Positions 44,998 through 52,229 of a DNA stretch of 64,000 nt are shown one piece after another. A program made the position numbers and the translations under genes. Each line of letters starts with the position of its first letter. Positions within the stretch are counted from its first letter, which is position 1. The notes under the pieces are model-generated. The model saw only the letters and a list, made by a program, of their open reading frames with translations, was not told the DNA's origin and searched no databases. The DNA is from JBDHTQ01 sp039808765 (GTDB lineage Bacteria; Pseudomonadota; Alphaproteobacteria; UBA2400), in the NCBI GenBank assembly GCA_039808765.1, contig JBDHTQ010000008.1, forward strand, positions 50,136 through 114,135, written 5' to 3'.

Positions 44998-45942
44998 TTA
45001 CCTCACAAACCTCGCCTTCAACCCGTCCAGCGTGGCCGAACCCATCACTTTGTCATCAGGAATCAGCAGGTAAGACCAAGGCTTGGCTTTATGCTCTGCT
45101 GCGTGCTGGCTGGCGGCTTTGCACCATTTCACCGCCGCCTGAGCCTTGGCAATGACTGTGGGGTTATCCACCTCGTTCTGAGCCTTGATTTCGCAGATGA
45201 GAATAGCGTCCTTGCTCTCCACCACAAAATCAGGCTCGTAAGCGTCGCCCAAGCGGTATTCAATCTGGAACTGAGCGCGCGCAGGCTTTACCCACTTCTC
45301 AACACTGGCATCCCCCTCCAAGAGGGCGGCAAAAGCCCGCTCAGGGTCAGAGTCGAACTTCTGCAACTGGGCGCAGCACCGCTTGAACCCGCCGAAGACG
45401 TGCTTCTTGGTTTCCGACTTTGGTGTGACGGCATTGGCATACGGGCGCACGGCCTGACCATTCGGCACCACCACGGGCTGCCCCTGCGAGAGAGTAAAGC
45501 CACGGGTAATCCGCACCTCATAATCATCCTCGCCGAGGGGTGTTTCGGCATAATGCTGCTTCATCTGGGCAAAGATGAAGTTGGCAAGGTCGCGACCATT
45601 AGGCTTCAACCCCTCAATCGCCCGCGCACCTGCACTAGCGCGGTTGCGCAGCTCCTCAAATGAGGATTCCAAGTTCTGGATTATTGTTAATAGGTAGACA
45701 ATCTGGTTTTTTTGAGTATTTGTGTCATTCTGAATTTGCCCGACATCGGCTTGAAGCGTCTGGAGGTCTTCAGCCAAATTGCCTGCCTGTTCCAAGCTGG
45801 TGGTAACTGACGTGAGCATGTCCTTAATGTTTTGGGCAGCATTTTTTGATTGCTTGCGCAGAGCAAAGATATCATCTTTTACAGCAACAAGCTCCGCAAC
45901 CATTTGCGCGTAATTATCCAGATTATCGACTACGTCCGACAT
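44998..45942 (-). CDS. Coiled-coil protein with PD-(D/E)XK nuclease-like C-terminus
   Basis: A 314-residue protein. Residues 1-110 form a long heptad-like coiled coil. The C-terminal ~190 residues resemble the end of type III restriction (Res) subunits: EKWVKPARAQFQIEY, YEPDFVV and ICEIKAQ give the P-D...(D/E)-x-K pattern of a nuclease fold (about 235-255). No helicase domain is present, so it is a stand-alone nuclease-like domain rather than a complete Res protein. GGGAGA precedes the ATG. It is 29 bases downstream of dinD and probably in the same transcript. Confidence 0.7.
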   Translation of the reverse strand: MSDVVDNLDNYAQMVAELVAVKDDIFALRKQSKNAAQNIKDMLTSVTTSLEQAGNLAEDLQTLQADVGQIQNDTNTQKNQIVYLLTIIQNLESSFEELRNRASAGARAIEGLKPNGRDLANFIFAQMKQHYAETPLGEDDYEVRITRGFTLSQGQPVVVPNGQAVRPYANAVTPKSETKKHVFGGFKRCCAQLQKFDSDPERAFAALLEGDASVEKWVKPARAQFQIEYRLGDAYEPDFVVESKDAILICEIKAQNEVDNPTVIAKAQAAVKWCKAASQHAAEHKAKPWSYLLIPDDKVMGSATLDGLKARFVR

Positions 45943-45971
45943 GCTGATTTCTCCCTACTTGATTGAACTAC

Positions 45972-46868
45972 CTAGTCCTGCTCTTCATCATCTGCGCCCT
46001 GCACAACGCCGAGCAGACCCTTCGCATCCTTGTCATCCAGCGTCAGGCGCGGTAAAGAAGTTTTTACGCGCTGCTCGACCTGCTTGATGTGTTCTGCGGC
46101 GGGAATGGTTTCTGGAAAGTTGCCGCCAATCTTCTGAATGGCAGCGCGAACCTCGCGACCAACCTGCTCGTGAATATTAATGGCCTTTTGCTGACCATGA
46201 ATACCTTCGCGGTTTAGTTTCTCGCGGGTTTGCGTCATGCGGAATTGGTTCGCAGCCAGTTCAGTGGCATTCATGTGATCCATCATGTTTTCTTTTTCAG
46301 GAATACCTTTGCGCGCCTTTATGGCTTTTGTCCCTAGCCCGCCATAGAGTCCCTTGTATCCAGCATCATGGAACACGCCGAACATCCGACTCTGCACGCC
46401 TGCATCTTCCGCTGCGCCAGAGAGTGCCTTAAACTCTTCTGCCGTCTGTCGGCGCATTTCGAGGCGTTCCTGATCTGCGGCGAGTTGATCTGAAAGTTCC
46501 TGCCGCCGCGCCTGAATTGCGAAGTATTTTTGCGCCAAAGCGATTTCAGGTTTACGCGGATCGCCATTTTGGGCGATTAAATAGCAAGCGAATCGGGAAA
46601 GGTGAAAATCTGGAACCTCACGCTGGCTTCCCGATCCAAGCTCGACCATTTTGCCAGCGTTGGCAAAATGGTATGAAGGATCATTTCCTGATTTTTCACA
46701 AGATGTTAGCGCTCTTTTTATCGCATCTTCAAACCGTCGCCATTGATTATACCCAAGGCAAGGCTGTAAATCTCTTGCGCTCCAATATTCGGCGCCATGT
46801 TCATTATTTTTCTTTAATCCCTCGAACGAAACACTCTCGCCTGTGGATAAGTTTTGGCCTTTAACCAT
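45972..46868 (-). CDS. dinD: DNA-damage-inducible protein D
   Basis: A 298-residue DinD family protein: GAEYWSARDLQPCLGY near the N-terminus, FHLSRFACYLIAQNGDP, the QEL...RLEMRRQ helix and HMNATELAANQFRMTQTREKL. DinD of E. coli is SOS-induced and inhibits RecA filament activity in vitro; such genes also travel on islands as regulators. ATG 46868 has a very strong ribosome binding site (AAAGGAGG), so the longer frame to 46925 is rejected. A LexA box lies 19-33 bases upstream. Confidence 0.92.
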   Translation of the reverse strand: MVKGQNLSTGESVSFEGLKKNNEHGAEYWSARDLQPCLGYNQWRRFEDAIKRALTSCEKSGNDPSYHFANAGKMVELGSGSQREVPDFHLSRFACYLIAQNGDPRKPEIALAQKYFAIQARRQELSDQLAADQERLEMRRQTAEEFKALSGAAEDAGVQSRMFGVFHDAGYKGLYGGLGTKAIKARKGIPEKENMMDHMNATELAANQFRMTQTREKLNREGIHGQQKAINIHEQVGREVRAAIQKIGGNFPETIPAAEHIKQVEQRVKTSLPRLTLDDKDAKGLLGVVQGADDEEQD

Positions 46869-46886
46869 GTGTCGCCTCCTTTGTAT

Positions 46887-46901
46887 GTTCTTGAACTGTT
46901 C
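46887..46901 (-). promoter_or_regulatory. LexA (SOS) box of alphaproteobacterial type
   Basis: GTTCTTGAACTGTTC fits the GTTC-N7-GTTC operator of alphaproteobacterial LexA exactly. It lies 19 bases upstream of the dinD ATG and would place dinD, and perhaps the genes after it, under SOS control. Confidence 0.85.
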
Positions 46902-46967
46902 TAGCGTTACTACTGGCCTTAGCAAGCTGAATCCAGCTCATCATGGCTCCCGCGAGATGTTTGCAGA

Positions 46968-47189
46968 TCATTTGATCTCCCACCGCACGGTGAACAGGGT
47001 TTGCAGGCTTGGCTCGATCTGGAGGCTTGCTTGCACTTTATCAAGCATGGCCTCGACCCATCCAACAGACTTCGAGCTGAGCTGAATGGGCTTAGGAAAG
47101 CTATGCGCCTTGAGAAGATCATATAAGGTCGAGCGTTTTAGACCTGTTGTGTCTAATACCTGAGGTAAACGCAAAATCCTAATCGACAT
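46968..47189 (-). CDS. AlpA-family transcriptional regulator
   Basis: A 73-residue DNA-binding protein of the AlpA/excisionase-like MerR-fold group: RLPQVLDTTGLKRSTLYDLL is the winged helix-turn-helix, followed by FPKPIQLSSKSVGWVEA. AlpA activates the integrase/excision genes of CP4-57-type islands. ATG 47189 follows GGAGG by 6 bases; the longer frame to 47207 is rejected. Confidence 0.9.
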   Translation of the reverse strand: MSIRILRLPQVLDTTGLKRSTLYDLLKAHSFPKPIQLSSKSVGWVEAMLDKVQASLQIEPSLQTLFTVRWEIK

Positions 47190-47275
47190 AACTGACCTCC
47201 ATTTCATTCTGGAAATCAGTAAACACCATCGGACGGCATCCTGTCTATTTTGCCCCGTTAGAAACTGTTAGAAAT

Positions 47276-48001
47276 CTACTCAGCGGTTTCTAACCCTCGC
47301 TCTTTGTTGATTTTTCTATATACAGATTGTGCGGCTTGCTTATAGATCCGCCACTCGCGCGTGATCTTTTTTTCAAGGCTGTCAACACTTGGCAAGTCGT
47401 CTTTGGGAAAGAGAGCTTTGTAAACGTCGAGAATTAACAAGGACAACGTTGAGGATCTTTCGATCAGATTATCGTCTTCAAGAATAGCCCACGCTATTGC
47501 AGTGAGCTTGCCGTAGTTAAACTTTTCCGGGCGTCCCCCAACATTTTGGGATGAGCGCTTTGGTATATCGGCCAAACAGTTATTGAGATTTTCTCTGTCA
47601 ATAATGACAGGAGAAATATTTTGTTCCCCATCTGACTGGTATATCTTGTAAATACCAGACTGAAGGATGCCTTTGCCAATAGATCCCTCCCACAAATCCA
47701 GACTGATATATTCTCTCAATATCCCATTCACACAGTATGGCTTCAAAATGCCACTGCGGATAAACCGAAAAAAGCGGCTCATCACTTGTTGTGCCTGACC
47801 CCGCTGTCCCACTCGACCAGTTTGGATACAGTCATCGTTTTTATCTGGCTTCTGATCGCAAAAACCTAAATCGGAAGTGTCGAGTGGCCAAAAGTACGCC
47901 TGCCAATCATCTTTTTGCCATTCTCCTGCAAAAAGATGATTGCCTATAAAATCCAAAGTTTCATGTAAACTGAGGGTGTCGTTGGTCTGGTTATATGTCA
48001 T
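47276..48001 (-). CDS. Unknown island protein coupled to the integrase
   Basis: A 241-residue protein with no recognised domain. It has Trp-rich N-terminal HLFAGEWQKDDWQAYFWPLD, a central basic patch, GGRPEKFNYGKL and a helical C-terminus (LEKKITREWRIYKQAAQSVYRK) that could bind DNA. No signal peptide or membrane helix is seen. Its ATG overlaps the integrase stop by 4 bases (ATGA), so it is made with the integrase and may help in excision or regulation. Confidence 0.65.
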   Translation of the reverse strand: MTYNQTNDTLSLHETLDFIGNHLFAGEWQKDDWQAYFWPLDTSDLGFCDQKPDKNDDCIQTGRVGQRGQAQQVMSRFFRFIRSGILKPYCVNGILREYISLDLWEGSIGKGILQSGIYKIYQSDGEQNISPVIIDRENLNNCLADIPKRSSQNVGGRPEKFNYGKLTAIAWAILEDDNLIERSSTLSLLILDVYKALFPKDDLPSVDSLEKKITREWRIYKQAAQSVYRKINKERGLETAE

Positions 48002-49167
48002 GACGCTATCACCTTTGTATTGATTAGTTCGACAACTGAATCAGGCACATCTTGCTGATCTAGGTAGTCAGCCCATTTTTGCATCAGCTCTTTACGCTCA
48101 TCGAAAAGATTGGAGCGTTGATAGGCTTTTTGCACTTTCTCGCCTTTGTGGGCGAGCTGCTTGTCGAGGGCTTCTGAGCAGGATTTGAGGCGTTCGACGG
48201 AGGTCGTCATGAACAAAGCGCGGAACCCGTGTCCGCTCATCCGACCATTATACCCCATACGTTTAATCGCATTGAGAACCGTCGCCTCGCTAAAGGGCTG
48301 ATTGGGCTTCACCATACTTGGAAAGACAAACTCCGAGTTTCCGACCAATTCCTTTTGGCTTTTAAGAAACTTCATGACCTGACGTGATAGCGGCACTTTG
48401 TGCGCACGTTTCATTTTCATGTTCTTCCATGGAATATCCCATTCGGCATGCTCAAAATCGAATTGTTCCCACTTCGCACGCCGCATCTCAATGGTGCGAA
48501 AATCCTCACACACCGCCCGCATAAACTCCCTGATTTCCTTCGGCTCGATAGCAGGGAAATTGCCCTTCTGGTAGGGTTGGAGGAGCTTGTTCAGGTTGAA
48601 GGTCGGGTCGATTGAGCAAAGGCCGTGCCCCACCCCATAGGTAAAAACCTGACTGCACATTTGCAGGGTGCGGCGGGCGATGTCATGCGCCCCTCGCTTT
48701 TCGATCTTCTTCATCAGGGCCAGAATTGACTGAGCCGTGATGTCCGAGATCGGCAGATTGCCAATCATCGGGAAGGCATCCTTTTCCAATCGGCGGATGA
48801 CGTTTTGCGCGTGACGCTCGGCCCACTTGCCCGTGTTGTGCTTGTGCCATTCCCGCGCCACCGCCTCGAAGGTTTGGGCAGAGCGGATGACCTTGAGGAG
48901 CTTGTCCTCCTTTTTGAGCTGGTTGGGGTCATGCCCCTCTTTGATCTTCTCTTTGGCCTCTAGCGCCAACCGCCGCGCCTCAATAAGCGGGATTTCGGGG
49001 TAAGAGCCGTGGATCAGGATTTTCTCTTTGCCCATGACGCGGTATTTCTGCCGCCAGAGCTTATTTCCCGCAGGGGTAACCCAGAGATACAAACCACCAC
49101 CGTCGGCCAGTTTATAAGGGGTTTCCTCAGGTTTGGCGTTCTTGCATTTCAGGTCAGTCAGGGGCAT
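47998..49167 (-). CDS. P4-type tyrosine integrase
   Basis: A 389-residue integrase with an N-terminal DUF4102 arm-binding domain (LADGGGLYLWVTPAGNKLWRQKY), a SAM-like core-binding domain and a C-terminal catalytic domain. Catalytic candidates are Arg in FRTIEMRRAKW, His-x-x-Arg in HGFR, His in QLAHKG and Tyr in KAYQR. Compared with other P4-type integrases, the stretch between IREFMRAVCED and FRTIEM appears about 16-18 residues short, losing the helix before the first catalytic Arg. ATG 49167 is preferred to GTG 49194, which lies within the promoter repeats. It stands next to the tRNA-Met target. Confidence 0.92.
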   Translation of the reverse strand: MPLTDLKCKNAKPEETPYKLADGGGLYLWVTPAGNKLWRQKYRVMGKEKILIHGSYPEIPLIEARRLALEAKEKIKEGHDPNQLKKEDKLLKVIRSAQTFEAVAREWHKHNTGKWAERHAQNVIRRLEKDAFPMIGNLPISDITAQSILALMKKIEKRGAHDIARRTLQMCSQVFTYGVGHGLCSIDPTFNLNKLLQPYQKGNFPAIEPKEIREFMRAVCEDFRTIEMRRAKWEQFDFEHAEWDIPWKNMKMKRAHKVPLSRQVMKFLKSQKELVGNSEFVFPSMVKPNQPFSEATVLNAIKRMGYNGRMSGHGFRALFMTTSVERLKSCSEALDKQLAHKGEKVQKAYQRSNLFDERKELMQKWADYLDQQDVPDSVVELINTKVIAS

Positions 49168-49169
49168 TT

Positions 49170-49207
49170 GGGGGTATCCTCTCTGAGGGGGCACTCAGGA
49201 TACCCCC
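49170..49207. promoter_or_regulatory. Inverted repeat at the integrase start
   Basis: GGGGGTATCCT (49170-49180) and AGGATACCCCC (49197-49207) are perfect 11-bp inverted arms with a 16-base spacer, just upstream of the integrase ATG. It is a candidate operator for integrase autoregulation or a binding site for the AlpA regulator. Confidence 0.55.
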
Positions 49208-49220
49208 ACCGATACCCCCA
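49199..49220 (+). promoter_or_regulatory. Island-end repeat, probable integrase arm site (right)
   Basis: Two ATACCCCCA words with CCG between them, the same arrangement as at 40792-40812. It overlaps one arm of the inverted repeat at 49170-49207. Confidence 0.55.
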
Positions 49221-49332
49221 TTTATGTCGGAAACAGGCAAATTCGGTCGGAGCATCTCGGACACAGAATAGCCGAAAGAGCTAGGTTTTACTAGCTTTTG
49301 TGGACTATCTCGGATTGTCTGGGAAGAGGATT

Positions 49333-49407
49333 TGGTAGCAGCGGAGGGATTTGAACCCCCGACCAAGAGATTATGATTCTCCTGCTCTACCCCTGAGCTA
49401 CGCTGCC
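49333..49407 (-). tRNA. tRNA-Met (CAT anticodon), island target
   Basis: A 75-base cloverleaf including an encoded CCA. The acceptor GGCAGCG pairs with CGCTGCT (G-U at the first pair), the D-arm is GCTC/GAGC, the anticodon stem GGAGA/TCTCT has loop ATCATAA with anticodon CAT, and the T-arm is GGGGG/CCCTC. It lacks the C1-A72 mismatch of initiator tRNA, so it is elongator Met or possibly tRNA-Ile2 with a lysidine-modified CAT. The last 18 bases are the attachment core of the island. Confidence 0.95.
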
Positions 49408-49567
49408 AGCCTTAGATGGCTTGTCTTTTAGGGGGGAAAGGCCGGTTTTGTCAATCCTTTTGATTGAAAAAATTAATCTCCGGATGCATTCACGTAAAGA
49501 AGGGTGAGAGTGTTGTTTTTTTGGTTTTTTTCCTCTACAAATTAGTAAATTCCTGTGGGAGAGCATC

Positions 49568-51973
49568 ATGAGCGATTATAATTTTCAAGAAATTGAAGCT
49601 AAATGGCAAGATTTATGGGAAAAACAGAAACCTTTCGCCTGCGATGTGCTTTCCGATAAAAAGAAGATGTTTTTGCTCGTGGAATTTCCCTATCCGTCGG
49701 CTCAAGGACTGCACGTCGGTCATCCGCGCAGTTATACCGCTTTAGACGTGATCGCCCGTAAGCGCCGCATGGAAAACTATGAAGTGATGTACGGCATGGG
49801 GTGGGATGCCTTCGGCCTCTCTGCCGAAGTGTATGCTGTAAGAACCGGTATCCATCCCCGCATCACGACCAGAGAAAACATCAACAATTTTCGCCGGCAG
49901 ATGAAATCTATCGGCTTTTCGTTTGATTGGGACCGCGAAATTGATACGACCGACCCGCATTATTATAAATGGACGCAATGGATGTTCCTGCAGATGGTCA
50001 AGCAGGGATTGGCTTACAAAGGCCCGACGCAGATTAACTATTGCCCCAACTGCAAGACCACTTTAGCGAATGAAGAGGTCATTAATGGCGGGTGTGAGCG
50101 TTGCCATGGTCCGGTTGAAAAACGCATCAAAGAGCAATGGATGCTTAAAATTACGCAGTATGCTGACCGTCTGGCGCAAGAGCTGGATACAGTGAATTAT
50201 ATTTCGCCTGTTGTCGATCAACAGCGCAATTGGATTGGTCGCTCCGAGGGTGCAGAAATTACATTCACGCTAAAAGAGAACAACGCATCGATCACTGTTT
50301 TTACCACGCGGCCAGATACTATTTTTGGGGCAAGCTACATGGTTTTAGCGCCTGAGCATTCCTTAGTGGACACGTTGCGCCCTAAAATCAGCAATTGGGA
50401 CGCGGTTGAGGCCTACCGTCTTGCGGCCAAGCAAAAAACCGATATCGATCGTTCGGATGTGACAAAAGAGAAAACGGGTGTACCACTTGAAGGCATCTCG
50501 GTGATCAATCCGGCGACAAACGCACCCATTCCCGTCTGGATATCGGATTATGTGATGATGGGCTATGGCTCCGGTGCGATTATGGCTGTGCCCGGCCACG
50601 ATGACCGCGACTGGGCCTTTGCTAAAAAATTCCACCTGCCCATCCTGGACGTTATTTCAGGTGGGAATGTTCAGGAAAGCGCGTATACAGGCGATGGAGT
50701 CCTTGTTAATTCCGGCTTTTTAAACGGTTTAAATGTAACCGACGCGAAAGCCCGTATGATTGAATGGTTGCAAAAGCATGATATGGGAAGCGCAAAGATA
50801 AACTATAAATTGCGCGACTGGATTTTTAGCCGCCAGCGGTACTGGGGTGAACCTATTCCGATGGTTCTTTGTCAAGCCTGTGGCTGGGTGCCCTTGCCGG
50901 ATGACCAGCTCCCGCTTGTCTTGCCCGAGCTTGAAGATTATCGCCCCACCGATGACGGTTCGGCCCCCTTGGCCAAACTAACCGACTGGGTCAAGACAAC
51001 CTGCCCGTGTTGCCAGGGTCCGGCCGAGCGTGAGACCGATACCATGCCGCAATGGGCCGGGTCATGCTGGTATTTCATGCGCTATCTTGATCCGAAAAAC
51101 GATCAGGCGTTTTGCGATCCCAAGATTTTGGAAAAATGGCTGCCGGTCGATTGGTACAACGGCGGGATGGAGCACACCACCCTTCATCTGCTTTATTCGC
51201 GCTTCTGGTACAAAGCCCTGGCCGATGCCGGCATTGTGCCGGGGATTGAGCCGTATGGCCGCCGCACATCGCATGGCATGATTTTAGGAACTGACAATGA
51301 AAAAATGTCGAAGTCACGCGGCAATGTGGTTAACCCTGACAGCGTGGTTGAAGCGTATGGCGCCGATGTTTTCCGCACCTATGAAATGTTTATGGGTGAC
51401 TTTGATAAAACGGCCCCTTGGAGTGATGGCACAATTAATGGCGTCGCAAGGTTTTTACGGAAAGTATGGGCCCTCCTTGAAAAAATTGATTCCTCAGCCC
51501 CTCCCAGCATCGAACAAGAAAAGGCCCTTCATCGCGCCATTCACGATGTGGGGGAACGTATTGAACGCATGAAGTTCAATACAGCAGTTTCAGCGCTGAT
51601 GGAATGTATTAATGCCTTTGCACAAGCTGACAGTTTACCCCCAAGCCTGCTGGGTGATTTCTGCAAGTTGCTCTCGCCCTTTGCCCCGCATATGGCTGAA
51701 GAGATATGGCAACAGCTGGGCAATCAAGGACTGGTTTGTCAGCAATCGTGGCCGACCTATGACTCTGCTTTGTTGGTTGATGATAGCGTGACCATTGGTG
51801 TTCAAGTCAACGGCAAGCTACGGGCAACAATTACAATTTCCAAAGGCGCAAGCAATCTTGAGGCCGAAGCGGCCGCCCTTGCGGAAGAAGGCGTCAAACG
51901 CGCGCTTGAGGGCAAAACGCCGCGTAAGGTCATTGTTGTGCCGGATCGCATTGTCAATATTGTGGTGGGGTGA
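49568..51973 (+). CDS. leuS: Leucyl-tRNA synthetase
   Basis: An 801-residue class I synthetase that charges tRNA-Leu. It has HVGH at 49-52 and KMSKS at 579-583, a zinc-type CPNCKTTLANEEV segment and second CxxC pairs (CERCHG, CQACGW, CPCCQG), a CP1 editing domain (TTRPDTIFGASYMVLAPEH) and a C-terminal anticodon-binding domain. It is shorter than typical alphaproteobacterial LeuS (about 860). The segments GLHVGHPRSYTALD and YAVRTGIHPR resemble enzymes of other phyla more than the class's usual GRIHMGHVRNYT, suggesting horizontal replacement. GGGAG precedes the ATG. Its right side is followed by the zincin cluster. Confidence 0.96.
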   Translation: MSDYNFQEIEAKWQDLWEKQKPFACDVLSDKKKMFLLVEFPYPSAQGLHVGHPRSYTALDVIARKRRMENYEVMYGMGWDAFGLSAEVYAVRTGIHPRITTRENINNFRRQMKSIGFSFDWDREIDTTDPHYYKWTQWMFLQMVKQGLAYKGPTQINYCPNCKTTLANEEVINGGCERCHGPVEKRIKEQWMLKITQYADRLAQELDTVNYISPVVDQQRNWIGRSEGAEITFTLKENNASITVFTTRPDTIFGASYMVLAPEHSLVDTLRPKISNWDAVEAYRLAAKQKTDIDRSDVTKEKTGVPLEGISVINPATNAPIPVWISDYVMMGYGSGAIMAVPGHDDRDWAFAKKFHLPILDVISGGNVQESAYTGDGVLVNSGFLNGLNVTDAKARMIEWLQKHDMGSAKINYKLRDWIFSRQRYWGEPIPMVLCQACGWVPLPDDQLPLVLPELEDYRPTDDGSAPLAKLTDWVKTTCPCCQGPAERETDTMPQWAGSCWYFMRYLDPKNDQAFCDPKILEKWLPVDWYNGGMEHTTLHLLYSRFWYKALADAGIVPGIEPYGRRTSHGMILGTDNEKMSKSRGNVVNPDSVVEAYGADVFRTYEMFMGDFDKTAPWSDGTINGVARFLRKVWALLEKIDSSAPPSIEQEKALHRAIHDVGERIERMKFNTAVSALMECINAFAQADSLPPSLLGDFCKLLSPFAPHMAEEIWQQLGNQGLVCQQSWPTYDSALLVDDSVTIGVQVNGKLRATITISKGASNLEAEAAALAEEGVKRALEGKTPRKVIVVPDRIVNIVVG

Positions 51974-52101
51974 CGCCGTCAATATGACGGTTTGGGATCT
52001 GCACGATGAATCCGGTTTTTTGGGAAACATTCAGGTTGGCGGACGTCCATACGTCGCCGTTATCAAGACGCGCGAGTTTAGACCATTTTCTCTTTGTTCC
52101 C

Positions 52102-52140
52102 AAAAAAACAGAGCGCGTCTGTCTTCGGGAGATACGTTCT
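52102..52140 (-). terminator. Minus-strand terminator formed by a reverse repeat copy
   Basis: AGAGCGCGTCT (52110-52120) and AGATACGTTCT (52130-52140) pair with one mismatch and wobbles; on the minus strand seven T follow. It lies 90 bases after the stop of the last zincin gene. The hairpin and its GTCTTCGGG loop match the first half of the dispersed repeat in reverse orientation. Confidence 0.7.
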
Positions 52141-52229
52141 AAGACCTTGGGCAGTGAAAGTCTGTCTTCGCGCAGGATACATTTTTTCATACGCTCTTAT
52201 CATTCTTTTATTCAAAAACTCTATTCGTA

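Larger units (their letters stand above)
40715..49350. mobile_element. tRNA-Met-integrated genomic island (~8.6 kb)
   Basis: It is bounded by an 18-bp direct repeat of the tRNA-Met 3' end (TGGTAGCAGCGGAGGGAT at 40715-40732 and 49333-49350). A P4-type integrase sits next to the intact tRNA, as is usual for such islands. All eight genes are on the minus strand: integrase, unknown protein, AlpA, DinD, PD-(D/E)XK protein, AAA/DUF4143 ATPase, DUF262 protein, two-helix membrane protein. Base composition changes inside it, with the ATPase gene visibly GC-rich compared with the surrounding chromosome. No phage structural or conjugation genes are present. Confidence 0.93.
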
